Positions 1-10,214 of a stretch of DNA of 64,000 nucleotides are shown here, in pieces. The notes beneath the pieces are model-generated. The model did not search any database, was not told the DNA's origin, and saw nothing but the letters and a program-made list of their open reading frames with translations. The translations under genes and the position numbers were made by a program. Source of the DNA: CAVPWP01 sp963709395 (GTDB lineage Bacteria; Pseudomonadota; Alphaproteobacteria; Rhodobacterales; Rhodobacteraceae); NCBI GenBank assembly GCA_963709395.1, contig CAVPWP010000009.1:62001-126000 (forward strand), written 5' to 3'. Numbering within the stretch: the stretch's first letter is position 1; the number at the start of each line of letters is the position of its first letter.

Positions 1-3000
1 CCCTGTGTCTCGGCCTCGGGCTTGGGCTTGGACCGCTGTCGGCGATGGCGCAGTCCTGCGTGGCGCCAGGCGGCATCGTTGCGATTCCGGCACCCGATAG
101 CGCAACGAACGACCCTTTGTATCTCGCCGTGGCCTATCCCGGCGGGCGCAGCCGCGTCCGCGTGGTGGGCACGACGGGCGACGCCGTGCTCTTCCAGATG
201 CCGCTCACGGGCCTGCCCGCAGGTGCGGCGTTCGAAGTCTTCAGCGTTCCCGGCCCGGACCAGACCCCGGCCGAGTTCCGTGCGCTGATTGAGCAACTCG
301 GCCTTCTTACCGATCCCGCATCCGTCGACCCCGTTCCCGCCAGCGCCACGCCCGCCGTCTCGGACGCGGGCGCCGGTGGCGGGGGCGCGGGTGTGACCTC
401 CGGCAGCACCGGCAGAAACGACATCCCATCAACATCTCCGCAACCGCGCCCGCCTTCGGTCGGAACTGGCGGCGGCAGCGGTGCGGCCGCCGGTTCGGCA
501 GGTGGCGCCTCCGCCAGTTCCGGTGGTTCCTCCACTGGTGCGGCTCGTCGACGGGAGCGGGATCCTCGGCAGATGGCGGTTCATCGAGCTCGGGATCCGG
601 TGCGTCCGGCGGGTCAACCGGCGGTGGCAGCAGTTCAGGCGGTGGTTCGGGGAGTGGCTCGGGCGGCGGCAATTCGGGTGGCGGTTCCGGTGTCAGCACG
701 GGCGGCGGCGATACCGGGACCGGCGGCGGCACGGGCGGCACGGGCGGCACGGGCGGCGGGGACACCGGCACCGGCGGCGGCACGGGCGGCACGGGCGGTG
801 GGGATACCGGGACCGGCGGCGGCACGGGCGGCACGGGCGGTGGGGATACCGGCACCGGCGGCGGCACGGGCGGCACGGGCGGTGGGGATACCGGGACCGG
901 CGGCGGCACGGGCGGCACGGGCGGCGGCGATACTGGCACCGGCGGCGGCACGGGCGGCACGGGCGGCGGCGATACCGGGACCGGCGGCGGCACGGGCGGC
1001 ACGGGCGGTGGGGATACCGGCACCGGCGGCGGCACGGGCGGCACGGGCGGTGGGGATACCGGCACCGGCGGCGGCACGGGCGGCACGGGCGGCGGCGATA
1101 CCGGCACCGGCGGCGGCACGGGCGGCACGGGCGGTGGGGACACCGGGACCGGCGGCGGCACGGGCGGCACGGGCGGCGGGGATACCGGGACCGGCGGCGG
1201 CACGGGCGGCACGGGCGGTGGGGACACCGGCACCGGCGGCGGCACGGGCGGCACGGGCGGCGGCGATACCGGCACCGGCGGCGGCACGGGCGGCACGGGC
1301 GGTGGGGACACCGGGACCGGCGGCGGTACGGGCGGCACGGGCGGTGGGGATACCGGCACCGGCGGCGGCACGGGCGGCACGGGCGGTGGGGACACCGGCA
1401 CCGGCGGCGGCACGGGCGGCACGGGCGGCGGCGATACCGGCACCGGCGGCGGCACGGGCGGCACGGGCGGCGGCGATACTGGCACCGGCGGCGGCACGGG
1501 CGGCACGGGTGGCGGCGATACCGGCACCGGCGGCGGCACGGGCGGCACGGGCGGTGGGGATACCGGCACCGGCGGCGGCACGGGCGGCACGGGTGGCGGC
1601 GATACCGGCACCGGCGGCGGTACGGGCGGCACGGGCGGTGGGGATACCGGGACCGGCGGCGGCACGGGCGGCACGGGCGGTGGAGACTCGGGACCGGCGG
1701 CGGCACGGGTGGAAACGCGGGCAATCCCGGAAACGACAAGGACGTAGGAAACGCGGGTGAAAGCCCGGGCAACAGCGGCCAGGCGGGCGGCGGAAACTCA
1801 GGTGGCAGCAACTCAAGTGGCAGTAACTCGGGTGGAAACAACTCGGGCGGGGGAGACTCTGGCGGAGGAACCTCGGACGGCGGTTCCAGCAGTAATTCTG
1901 GGGGCAGCGGCTCCGGCGGTGGTTCGGGCGGCGGGGCCGGAGGCAACTCAAATGGCGGCGGTTCGGACAGCGGTACCGGGAACGGCTCGAGCGGAGGCAA
2001 CTCCGGTGGCAGTGGATCAAGCGGTGGCAGCCAGGGGGGCAGCAACTCCGACGGTTCGAACAGCGGCTCGGGTGGTGGCTCGGGCGGCGGGAACTCGGGC
2101 GGCGGTGCAACAGGTGGCGGTGCCGGCGGCGGGAACTCCGGCAGCGGTTCGGGTGGTGGCTCGGGTGGCGGAAACACCGGCGGTGGGAATTCCGGGAGCG
2201 GCGGCTCCAGCGGAGGTTCGGGCGGCGGAAACTCGGGTGGCGGCTCCAATAGCGATGGCTCCGGCGGCGGCAGCTCCGGCGGCGGCGGTTCAAACAGCGG
2301 TTCCAATGGTGGTGGATCCGGCGGCGGGTCGGGTGGTGGCGATTCCGGTGGTGGAGGGTCCGGCGGCGGGAACTCCGGCAGCGGTTCGGGTGGCGGGTCC
2401 GGCGGCAGTGGCTCGGGGGTGGTAGCTCGGGCGGCGGCGACAATGGTGGCGGCAACTCTGGGGGTGGCGATCCCGGCGGTGGTTCGGGAGGCGGCTCCGG
2501 GGGGCCGCAGCTAGGCTTCCTCTGGCCGGACGAACTTGGTCAGGGTGGCACGCCAGGCGTTCGACAGCTTGTCGGGATCCTGCCCGTCCGCGCGGCTCTG
2601 ACGCTGTTTTCGGGCCTGGCCGAAGGCGATGTCATCCGTGCGCAGGCGTCCGCCGCGCAGGCGGATGATGCACCTTTGGTGCAAAGTCTGGGCGGTGGCG
2701 TCATCTGCGCATCGGCGCCCGGTACGACGGTTGCCGCAGCGAGCGATGCGTCGGCGCCTCAGGCTGAATCCGCCGGTGCCGGGACGACAGCCGGCGGATC
2801 GGTCGATGATGGGCCCACGACAAACGCAGTTCCGGGTGACGGGACCCCTGAGACCATTGTGGCCGGCATGGACGCGACGGGCAACCCGACCAGCGACCTG
2901 ACAGCCGATCCCACCGCGGATCCCACCAGCCCCCCCACGGTCGCTGCTGCGATCGACCCGACGGGCAGCCCCTCGGGGGGCTCGACGGACAGCCCCACGG

Positions 3001-4499
3001 GCACGCAGTCTGCAAGCACGGATCCAGCCGGAACCGGCGGGACCGGCCCCGCCGGAGCAGGCATTATCGGGACCGAACCCGGCGGAACCGGCTCTTCCGG
3101 GATGTCCACCGGCAGCCCTACGGACTCACGGTTTGCCGACACGGACCTGACCGGAAGCGGCCCAACCGCAACCGACCCGACCGCAACAGGCCCGACCTCA
3201 ACAGGCCCGACCGCAACGGGCCCGATCGCAACGGGTCCGACCGGAACCGGCATCCCCGGAACAGAACTCGCGGCAAGCGGCCTCACGGTCTCGCTGTCCG
3301 CCGCGACGGAACCGGCCCTGATCACCCCCGAGGCGCTGGCCGAAAGCATGGGCTTTGGCCCTGGCGGGTTGCCCGACGACCTGCGGGCGGGCGTGATCGC
3401 CGTGCCGGCGCCAAGCGATGCGCCGGAATTCGCGATCCTCGCCCCGGCCGACCAGCTCTCCGGCGCGGCCGACCTCGTGGCGTCGCTTGGCGGTACCGCC
3501 CTGCGCGGAGAACGGTTCGAAAACCTTGGCCTCCAACTTCTGGTCGTCGACCTGGCGGGCGGCGTCGCCGATGCCGAGGTGCGCGCCCTTCTGCAGGCCG
3601 ACGGGATCGACGCGGCCTTCGACTCGAACAGTCTTTTCGTGGCGGGCCAGGGCCGGCGCACCTATGCCAACCAGCTTGTCGGGGCAGTGCCGGTCGACAG
3701 CTGCCGCCTGCCGCGGCCGGTGCGGATCGGGCTGATCGACGGTCCCGTCGATTCCCGCAATCCCTATCTGCAGGGTCTTGCGGTGACCGAGTACAACGCC
3801 GTCGGGTCGGATGTGGTCGTCGGTGCCCCCGAGCATGCGACAGGCATTGCCTCGCTGATGGCGGCGCCGCCGTCGGGCGACGGTTTCGGCGGGATCGCGC
3901 CGGGTGCCGAGCTGCTGTCGGCCGTGGCCTTCGCGCAATACCGCAGCGGCGACGCGGCCAGCATGGAAAGCATCGCCCGCTCGGTGGACTGGCTCCTTGG
4001 CCAGGATGTGTCGGTCATCAACATGTCGATCGCCGGTCCCTACAACGAGGTTCTGCGGCGTATCCTTGGTGTCGCCGCCGGCCACGGGGCCGTGCTTGTC
4101 GCGGCTTCGGGCAACGACGCGGGTGCGAACGTGGCCTATCCCGGGTCGGATCCCGACGTGATCGCGGTGACCGCGCTTGACGCCGCAAAGCGGCTTTACG
4201 GAAACGCAAGCATTGGCGACGAGGTGGAATTCGCGGCCCCCGGTGTCGATGTGCTTGTGGCCGAGGGCGAGGGCACCGCTTATCGCACCGGCACCTCCTA
4301 TGCCGCCGCGGTTCTGAGCGCGCTGATCGCCCATGAAATCGGGGCGGGCAAACTCGTGCCCGGCACGGACGCGCGCGACATCCTGCGCGCGGCCTCGGAG
4401 GATCTGGGCGAGACGGGCCGGGATGCGCAATTCGGCTGGGGACTGCCGCGCCTGCCTGAATGCGGGACGGTGACGGAGGCCCGCGACAGCGGCGATTGA
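1..4499 (+). CDS. Secreted Gly-rich subtilisin-like (S8) serine protease, 5' end outside window, three frame breaks
   Basis: The first codons read as the end of a signal peptide (Leu/Gly-rich, then an AMA-QS cleavage-like site near base 50), so the start lies upstream. A short N-terminal domain (to about base 350) is followed by about 700 residues of Gly-rich linker, then a Thr/Pro/Gly-rich stretch, then a C-terminal subtilase domain from about base 3310. The catalytic triad is visible: Asp in GLIDG (3738-3740), His in EHATGIAS (3834-3836) and Ser in GTSYAAA (4296-4298), plus the oxyanion Asn in ASGND (4113-4115). The frame changes near 530, 1688 and 2415. Each change fits one missing base (the last in a run of five G where six are expected), and the net result restores the starting frame. 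Export and proteolysis are inferred from signal peptide and triad; substrate unknown. No autotransporter barrel is seen at the C terminus. Confidence 0.85.
710..1700 (+). repeat. 42-bp coding minisatellite, 24 units
   Basis: Units begin with GAT/GAC ACC at 710, 761, 803, 845 and then every 42 bp up to 1685. The first unit carries one extra 9-bp ACGGGCGGC block; the last reads GAC TCG and holds a frame break. Each unit encodes GDTGTGGGTGGTGG. Differences between units are mostly third-position changes (GAT/GAC, GGC/GGT/GGG, ACC/ACT), so the amino-acid sequence is almost invariant. It forms part of the linker of the protease. Confidence 0.95.
1701..2505 (+). repeat. Gly/Ser/Asn-rich low-complexity coding tract
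   Basis: This tract continues the protease linker with irregular GGGNSGG, SGGGSGG and SNSG motifs rather than a fixed period. It is read in one frame to about 2415 and then in the frame of the protease domain. It probably forms a flexible, unfolded spacer between the N-terminal domain and the catalytic domain. Confidence 0.85.
3159..3248 (+). repeat. 15-bp coding repeat (GPTAT pentapeptide), six copies
   Basis: Six consecutive 15-bp units encode GPTAT, DPTAT, GPTST, GPTAT, GPIAT and GPTGT. They lie in a Thr/Gly/Pro-rich segment just before the subtilase domain. This is a second, independent tandem expansion in the same protein. Confidence 0.85.
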
Positions 4500-4559
4500 A
4501 CCTCTCCCGACGGTTGTGCGACCCATCCTTGAAGGGGTTGTTCAGACAGGAGAGGGAAC

Positions 4560-4775
4560 ATGCCGATGATCAGGTTCTTTTCAGCAGAGCGTCGGAACGG
4601 ATCGACGCGCAGGCTTCTTGACCGGCGCAGTTCTTTGGCAGCTTCGCAGCAACCACGGTCGGATCGTCCGGTCACCGCGCTGAACGAGGCCGCCTGCCGT
4701 CTGCGCCGCCGGTGCGAGGATGACCTGGCCCATTTCCTTGCCCAGTCTTCGCCCATCCACACTATCAAAGCCTGA
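4560..4775 (+). CDS. Small basic hypothetical protein (71 aa)
   Basis: An ATG at 4560 follows a strong ribosome-binding site (AGGAGAGGG, 4548-4556). The product is Arg-rich with no signal peptide or membrane segment, and the segment ALNEAACRLRRRCEDDLAHFL could form an amphipathic helix. It starts about 60 bp after the protease stop on the same strand. I recognise no family. Support is the ribosome-binding site and protein-like composition only, so it could be spurious. Confidence 0.45.
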   Translation: MPMIRFFSAERRNGSTRRLLDRRSSLAASQQPRSDRPVTALNEAACRLRRRCEDDLAHFLAQSSPIHTIKA

Positions 4776-5422
4776 GGCCACGACCCGGCGGTCAGCTCAC
4801 GAAGCGCCCCGGATTGAAGTCCGGCCTCTGTGCGGTGGGGCGGGGCGTGCATCGATGGCATCGGGCAGAAAAATTCTTCGAAAATTTGAACCGACTGCCG
4901 GGCTACTCCGACACATCTATGTCGCGGGTCGTCAAACGGTCCGCGACGGGGGGCATGAGATTGGACCTGTACGGTTCACCCAGCGTGGGTTTTGACGCTG
5001 TTGGTTTGCTCCTCGTGCAGAGTCGTTGAGCGCGGGATGTGTGAGGGTTACCAGTCTTGATGAGTGGAGAACCCGCGCAAGACGTCGATGGTCGGTGCCG
5101 GTGTGCTGCTGTTTTCCGGTGCCGGCCATCTTCAAGAATTGCAAGGCGCGCGCAGGGCGCGTCGACCGTATGCCTGGGGGGGTTATGCGATGCAAAGGTT
5201 AGTCTACACCACGTCGTCCGGCCGGGAGGGGTTCGCCCGTATCTGGGGCGGACGCCGGTTCAGCGGGTGGCGGATCCCACTGCCGGGGCGTTTGCCTGCG
5301 GTGTCCGTCCCGACGCCCGACGTCCGCAAGAGAGCGCTGTAAGACGGACGATTTCCGGCACGATCTTCACCATTTCCTTGCCACCCGGTCGACGGTTCCT
5401 GGCAAGAACGGAAGGAATTGAT
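4776..5422 (+). other. Gap of about 650 bp with no supported gene
   Basis: Several short open frames cross this stretch but none has protein-like composition together with a good ribosome-binding site. A frame open into the response-regulator gene from 5057 is mostly Arg/Pro/Cys-rich, as expected from non-coding GC-rich DNA. A locally AT-richer patch lies at 4866-4892 and could include promoter elements. Nothing else is recognisable. Confidence 0.5.
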
Positions 5423-6127
5423 ATGGAACGCATCGCCCTGGTCGACGACGACCGCAACATCCTGATGTCGCTGTCCATGATGCTCGAGAACGAGGGCTAC
5501 CGGGTCGACACCTACACCGACCCCCAGGAAGCCCTGCGCGAGTTCAACCGCCATCCGCCAGACATGGCCGTGCTCGATGTGAAGATGCCGAGGATGGGTG
5601 GGCTCGAGGTGCTGCAGTCGATCCGCGCCCGATCCAGCCTGCCGGTCGTCATGCTGTCGTCCTGCGCCGACGAGGCCGACCAGGTCATGGGGCTTCGCCT
5701 TGGGGCCAACGACTATGTGACCAAGCCGTTTTCGCCGCGCGTTCTGCTCGAGCGGCTCAGGGCCGCACAGCGCAGGTCGGTTCAGGCCGAGGCGCCGGAG
5801 GCCGGGGCCACCGACGATACGCTCGAGCGGGGTCATCTGCTGATGAACAGTGCCCGCCACAGCGCAAGCTGGATGGGCCACCCTGTGCGGCTCACACGTA
5901 ACGAGTTTCAGGTGCTTCACCATCTCGCCGAGCGTCCCGGCTATGTCCGCAGCCGGCAGCAGTTGATGGACGTTCTTCACGGCGATGACATCTATGTCGA
6001 CGACCGCACGATCGACACGCATATCAAGCGGCTGCGCACCAAGCTGCGCGTGATCGACCCCGGCTTCGACGCCATCGATACCGTCTATGGCGTGGGCTAC
6101 CGGTTCGTCTTGACCGAGATCAGCTGA
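5423..6127 (+). CDS. chvI: ChvI-like OmpR-family response regulator
   Basis: The product has 234 aa. A receiver domain occupies residues 1-120 with the acidic pocket DDD at 8-10, phospho-acceptor Asp52 in VLDVKMPR, Ser79 and Lys101 in VTKPF. An OmpR-type winged helix follows to the C terminus (TRNEFQVLHHLAERPG, then DDRTIDTHIKRLRTKL and VYGVGYRF). The opening IALVDDDRNIL and the overall pattern match the alphaproteobacterial ChvI group, which controls envelope and acid responses with the kinase ChvG. The ATG at 5423 is chosen because GGAAGG precedes it and the receiver fold begins there. No histidine kinase lies beside it, which is unusual for ChvI, so the symbol is provisional. Confidence 0.85.
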   Translation: MERIALVDDDRNILMSLSMMLENEGYRVDTYTDPQEALREFNRHPPDMAVLDVKMPRMGGLEVLQSIRARSSLPVVMLSSCADEADQVMGLRLGANDYVTKPFSPRVLLERLRAAQRRSVQAEAPEAGATDDTLERGHLLMNSARHSASWMGHPVRLTRNEFQVLHHLAERPGYVRSRQQLMDVLHGDDIYVDDRTIDTHIKRLRTKLRVIDPGFDAIDTVYGVGYRFVLTEIS

Positions 6128-6145
6128 GACCCCTTGAGTGACTGG

Positions 6146-6169
6146 CGCGGGGCCCGTGAGGGTCCCGCG
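6146..6169. terminator. Bidirectional terminator-like hairpin
   Basis: A 10-bp stem (6146-6155 with 6160-6169, one G-U pair) closes a GTGA loop and is followed by TTGT. It sits between the convergent ends of the response-regulator gene and the Fe-alcohol dehydrogenase gene. The T-tract is short. Confidence 0.6.
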
Positions 6170-6186
6170 TTGTCGTGCAAGGCCTT

Positions 6187-7333
6187 TCACATGGCGGCGA
6201 GAAAGAGCGCGCGGGTGTTCTTGGCCGTCATGGCGACCGGGTTTCCGCCGACGCTCGGGTCTTGAAGCGCCATTTCCACAAGATCGTCGACGCGCGCGTC
6301 CTCCACGCCCATGGCCGCGAGACCCTTGGGGATTCCGAGGGTTGCGTTCAGCTCGTCCACCCGGGCGCTGAAGCCGTCGAACCCGCCCGCTATCCCCAGA
6401 TAGGCTGCGGCCTGCGTCAGGCGATCCTCGACCGCCGGGCGGTTGAACTGCAGCACCGCCGGCATCACCACGGCGTTCGTCGTGCCGTGGTGGGTGTTGT
6501 AGACGGCGCCCACCGGGTGCGACAGCGCGTGGATCGCGCCCAGGCCCTTCTGGAAGGCGACCGCGCCCATCGCGGCGGCCGACATCATGTGTGCCCGCGC
6601 CTCGAGATCCGTCCCGTCCGTATAGGCGCGGGGAAGGTACTCGTTGACCAGCCGCATCCCTTCAAGCGCGATGCCCTGGCTCATCGGGTGGTAGAAGGGC
6701 GAACAATAGGCTTCGAGACAATGCGCGAAGGCGTCCATGCCGGTGCCCGCGGTGATCGCCTTCGGCATGCCGACCGTCAGTTCGGGGTCGGCGATGACCA
6801 CGCTTGGCAGGACCTTGGGGTGGAAGATGATCTTCTTCACATGGGTTTTGGAATTCGTGATCACGCTGGCACGTCCCACTTCCGAGCCGGTCCCGGCCGT
6901 GGTCGGCACCGCGACGATGGGCGCGATGCCTGCGGGGTCGGCGCGGGTCCACCAGTCGCCGATATCCTCGAAATCCCAGAGCGGGCGTGTCTGGCCCGAC
7001 ATGAAGGCGACCATCTTGCCAAGATCGAGGCCCGAACCGCCGCCGAAGGCCACGACCCCGTCGTGCCCGCCCGCCGCATAGGCCGCCAGACCAGCGGCCA
7101 GGTTGATCTCGGTCGGGTTGGCGTCGACCTCGGCGAAGATCGCGCGGCCAAGCCCAGCGGCGTCGAGGATGTCCAGCGCCCCTTGCGTGATCGCCATGCC
7201 GGCAAGGCCCCGGTCGGTCACCAGAAGCGGGCGCGAGATCCCGGCCTGCGCGCAGGCCGCGGGCAGTTCGCGTGATGCGTCCCGCCCCGAACCGGATCGC
7301 CGTGGGGTAGGACCAGTTGGCCGTGGGGATCAT
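6187..7333 (-). CDS. Iron-containing alcohol dehydrogenase (one frame break)
   Basis: NAD(P)-dependent alcohol dehydrogenase of the Fe-ADH family, about 381 aa. Visible are the nucleotide-binding GGGSGLDLGK, the VPTTAGTGSEV motif and the metal-binding His segments MDAFAHCLEAY and AIHALSHPVGAVYNTHHG. The ATG at 7333 overlaps the aldehyde dehydrogenase stop (ATGA). The frame changes near 7265, explained by one extra A; total length is 3n+1. It is the last gene of the minus-strand TRAP operon. By context it may oxidise a gamma-glutamylated amino alcohol or a related alcohol; that substrate is inference. Confidence 0.88.
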
Positions 7334-8719
7334 GCCTTGACCTTTCTCAGGTGGTAGGAGCGCGGCCGCGTGACCGCGTGATAGCCGAGAACCGACAGCG
7401 ACCCGCCGCGGCCGGTGTCCTTGCAGCCGGTCCAGCAGACAGCCGGATCGAGATAGTCGGCCCGGTTGAGGAAGACGGTGCCGGTGTCGATCCGCCGCCC
7501 GAGCGCCAGCGCGCGATCCGGGTCCGCCGTCCAGAGCGACGCGGTCAGCCCGTAGGGCGAATCGTTCATCAGCGACAGCGCCTCTTCGTCGTCCGTCACG
7601 GGCATGATGCCGACGACGGGGCCGAAGCTTTCCTCGCGCATCACGCGCATGGAATGGTCCACGTTCACCAGGATCTGCGGCATCAGGTAGGCGCCGCCAT
7701 CGTCCTGCGGGAAATTCTGCTTCTCGATCAGCGGTTTGGCGCCGTGCGGCCACGGCCTCTGCGGTCTGGTCGCGCACGGTGCGGGCAAAGCGCGCATGGG
7801 CCATGGGGCCCAGGGTGGTCGCAGCGTCAAGCGGGTTGCCCAGCGTCAGCCGGTTCACCCAGTCGACCGCCTTGCCGACGAAGTCGTCGAAATGGCGCTG
7901 GTGGACATAGATCCGTTCGATCCCGCAGCAGCATTGACCGGCGTTGAACATCGCGCCGTCCATCAGCACGTCGACCGCCCAGTCGATGTCGGCGTCCTCC
8001 ATCACATAGCCCGGATCCTTGCCGCCAAGCTCAAGCCCGAGTGCGGTGAAGGTGCCCGCCGCCGCGCGCTCGATGGCCTGCCCGCCGGTGACGGACCCGG
8101 TGAAGTTGACGAAGCCGAAGCTGCGCGCGGCGATCAGCGCCTCCGTGCCCGCGTGGTCGAGAAACAGGTTCTGGAACACGTCCTCGGGAATGCCGCCTGC
8201 GTGGAACGCCTCGGCCAGACGTTCGCCCGCCAGAAGCGTCTGGCTGGCATGTTTCAGCACGACGCTGTTCCCGGCGATAAGCGCGGGAACGATGGTGTTG
8301 ATCGCCGTCAGGAAGGGATAGTTCCAGGGCGCGATGACGAAGACCACGCCCTGCGGCGCGCGTTCGATCCGCCGGTCGTAGCGGTCCGAGCTTTCCACGA
8401 TCATCGGGGCCAGCGCCTCGGCGGCGATGCCGGCCATGTAGTCGGTGCGTTCGTTCACCCCGCCGAATTCGCCGCCATAGCGGACCGGGCGGCCCATCTG
8501 CCAGGCCAGTTCCTCGACCACCTGGTCGGACATGGCGTTCAGCGCGGCTACACCCGCGCGGACGCGGGCGATGCGGTCGTCTAGCGGCAGGGCGGCCCAC
8601 CCTGTCTGGGCGGCCTTCGCCCGCGCCACCGCCGCGGCGGCGGCCTCGGCCGACATCACCGGCCGTTCGGCATAGACCCGCCCGTCCACGGGCGAGATGC
8701 ACTGGATCGTCTTCGTCAT
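7330..8719 (-). CDS. Aldehyde dehydrogenase (one frame break)
   Basis: NAD(P)-dependent aldehyde dehydrogenase superfamily, about 462 aa. Seen are the cofactor segment VIAPWNYPF, the catalytic Glu in LELGGKDPGYV and the catalytic Cys cluster in FNAGQCCCGIER. The C-terminal part (EESFGPVVGIMPV, GCKDTGRGG) is in another frame after a break near 7745 that fits one extra base. It lies 36 bp downstream of the glutamine-synthetase-like gene and is coupled to the Fe-ADH gene. It probably oxidises the aldehyde made in the same pathway to a carboxylate. Confidence 0.9.
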
Positions 8720-8755
8720 TCTTGTGGTCCTCCCGCCCGCAGTTGGGCGTCTTTG

Positions 8756-10121
8756 TCAGGCGCGTTCGAAGCCGCGTTTCACGTCCCAGTCGGTCACGAC
8801 TCGGTCCTGTTCGGATATCTCCCAAAGCGCCGCCCGATGGTAGTGGTCGATCACCTCGTCTCCGAAGGCCGCGCGAAGCATCGCCGAGCCGTGAAGCGCC
8901 TCGGCGGCGTCGCGCAGGGTCTTGGGGATCTCGCGCACTCCGTCGGCCTGGTACATGTCGCCCGAATGCTCGGGCTCGAGCGGCAGCTTGCGCTCGATCC
9001 CGTCGAGGCCGGCGGCAAGCTGCGCCGCGAGCGCGAGATAGGGGTTGAGGTCCGATCCGCCGACCCGGCATTCGATTCGCACGGCCTTGGTGCCGGCCCC
9101 GCAGACGCGGTACCCGGCGGTGCGGTTGTCGGTCGACCAGACGGCCTTGGTGGGGGCGAACATGCCGACGCAGAAGCGCTTGTAGCTGTTGACATAGGGC
9201 GCCAGGAAATAGGTGACGTCGGTGGCATGGGCCAGAAGCCCGGCGATATAGTGCTTCATCACCTGCGACATGCCATGCGTCGTCGTCGGTGTCGCGGAAG
9301 GCGGGCGTGCCGTCGGTCCAGAGTGACTGGTGGATGTGGCTCGATGATCCGGCGCGGTCGGTGGCGTATTTCGCCATGAAGGTCAGCGCGCGACCGTGCT
9401 GATGGGCGATTTCCTTGCAGGCATTCTTGACGATCGAATGATTGTCCGCCGTGTCGAGCGCGTCGGAATAGCGGATGTTGACCTCTTCCTGCCCGGCCTC
9501 GGCCTCACCCTTGGAGTTCTCGACAGGGATCCCCGCCCCGAAAAGCCCGTTGCGGATCGCCCGCATCACGTCCTCTTCCTTGGTGGTGCCCATGATCGAA
9601 TAGTCGATGTTGTAGCGGGCAAAGGTCTGAAGATCGTTGTAGCCTTCGTCGAAGAGCTCGTCGAAGCTCTTTTCGAACAGGAAGAACTCAAGCTCGGTCG
9701 CCATCATCGGCTCGAACCCCAGCGCGCGGGCGCGGGCGATCTGGCGCTTGAGAATGGCGCGGGGCGAATGGGCGACCTCTTCGTGGGTGTGGTGGTCAAG
9801 GACGTCGCACATCACCATCGCCGTTCCCGGCAGCCAGGGCACACGGCGCAGCGTGGTCAGGTCGGGCTTGTGGACATAGTCGCCATAGCCCGTCTTCCAG
9901 TTGGTCGCGCGGTAGCCCTGGACCGTCGTCATCTCGAGGTCGGTGGCCAGCAGGTAGTTGCAGCCATGGGTTTCCTCGTAGCCGCCGTTCACGAAATGTG
10001 CGGCGTGAAAGCGCTTGCCCATCAGGCGTCCCTGCATGTCGATGATGCAGGTCAGCACGGTGTCGATTTCTCCGGCTGCCACGGCGGCCTTGAGAGCGTC
10101 GAAAGTCAGGTTGGCGGGCAT
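8756..10121 (-). CDS. Glutamine-synthetase-like gamma-glutamyl ligase (one frame break)
   Basis: Type I glutamine synthetase family, about 454 aa. Visible are the acidic metal-site strand ATELEFFLFE, the AEAGQEEVNIRYSDAL segment, SSHIHQSL, and the C-terminal NRTAGYRVCG and ECRVGGSDLNPYLA. The frame changes near 9280 (one extra base). Linkage to an aldehyde dehydrogenase, an alcohol dehydrogenase and an importer, instead of ammonia-assimilation genes, points to the PuuA/IpuC-type branch, which joins glutamate to an organic amine. The true amine is not deducible. The start has only a weak ribosome-binding site. Confidence 0.88.
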
Positions 10122-10214
10122 GGTTCGTTTCTTTCGATTTGACCGCCCTGCGGCGGTTGCCTGAACGCGGGACGGGGCGCCGCAAAGCGCCCCGCCGGAT
10201 TGGTGTGGCCGGGA

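Noticed and set aside
307..1674. A 455-residue Pro/Val-rich open frame on the minus strand across the minisatellite
   Set aside because: It is the antisense reading of the 42-bp Gly/Thr repeat; it has no ribosome-binding site and the sense strand explains the tract fully.
710..1700. Regular repeat array resembling CRISPR
   Set aside because: Units are contiguous with no unique spacers, are GC-rich and coding, and no cas genes are present.
5057..5422. N-terminal extension of the response regulator
   Set aside because: The extension is Arg/Cys/Pro-rich and unlike any domain; the receiver fold begins at the ATG at 5423 with a ribosome-binding site.
8031..10121. A 696-residue minus-strand protein running from the glutamine-synthetase-like gene into the aldehyde dehydrogenase gene
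   Set aside because: Its second half is a shadow frame created by the frame break near 9280; the true continuation is in another frame.
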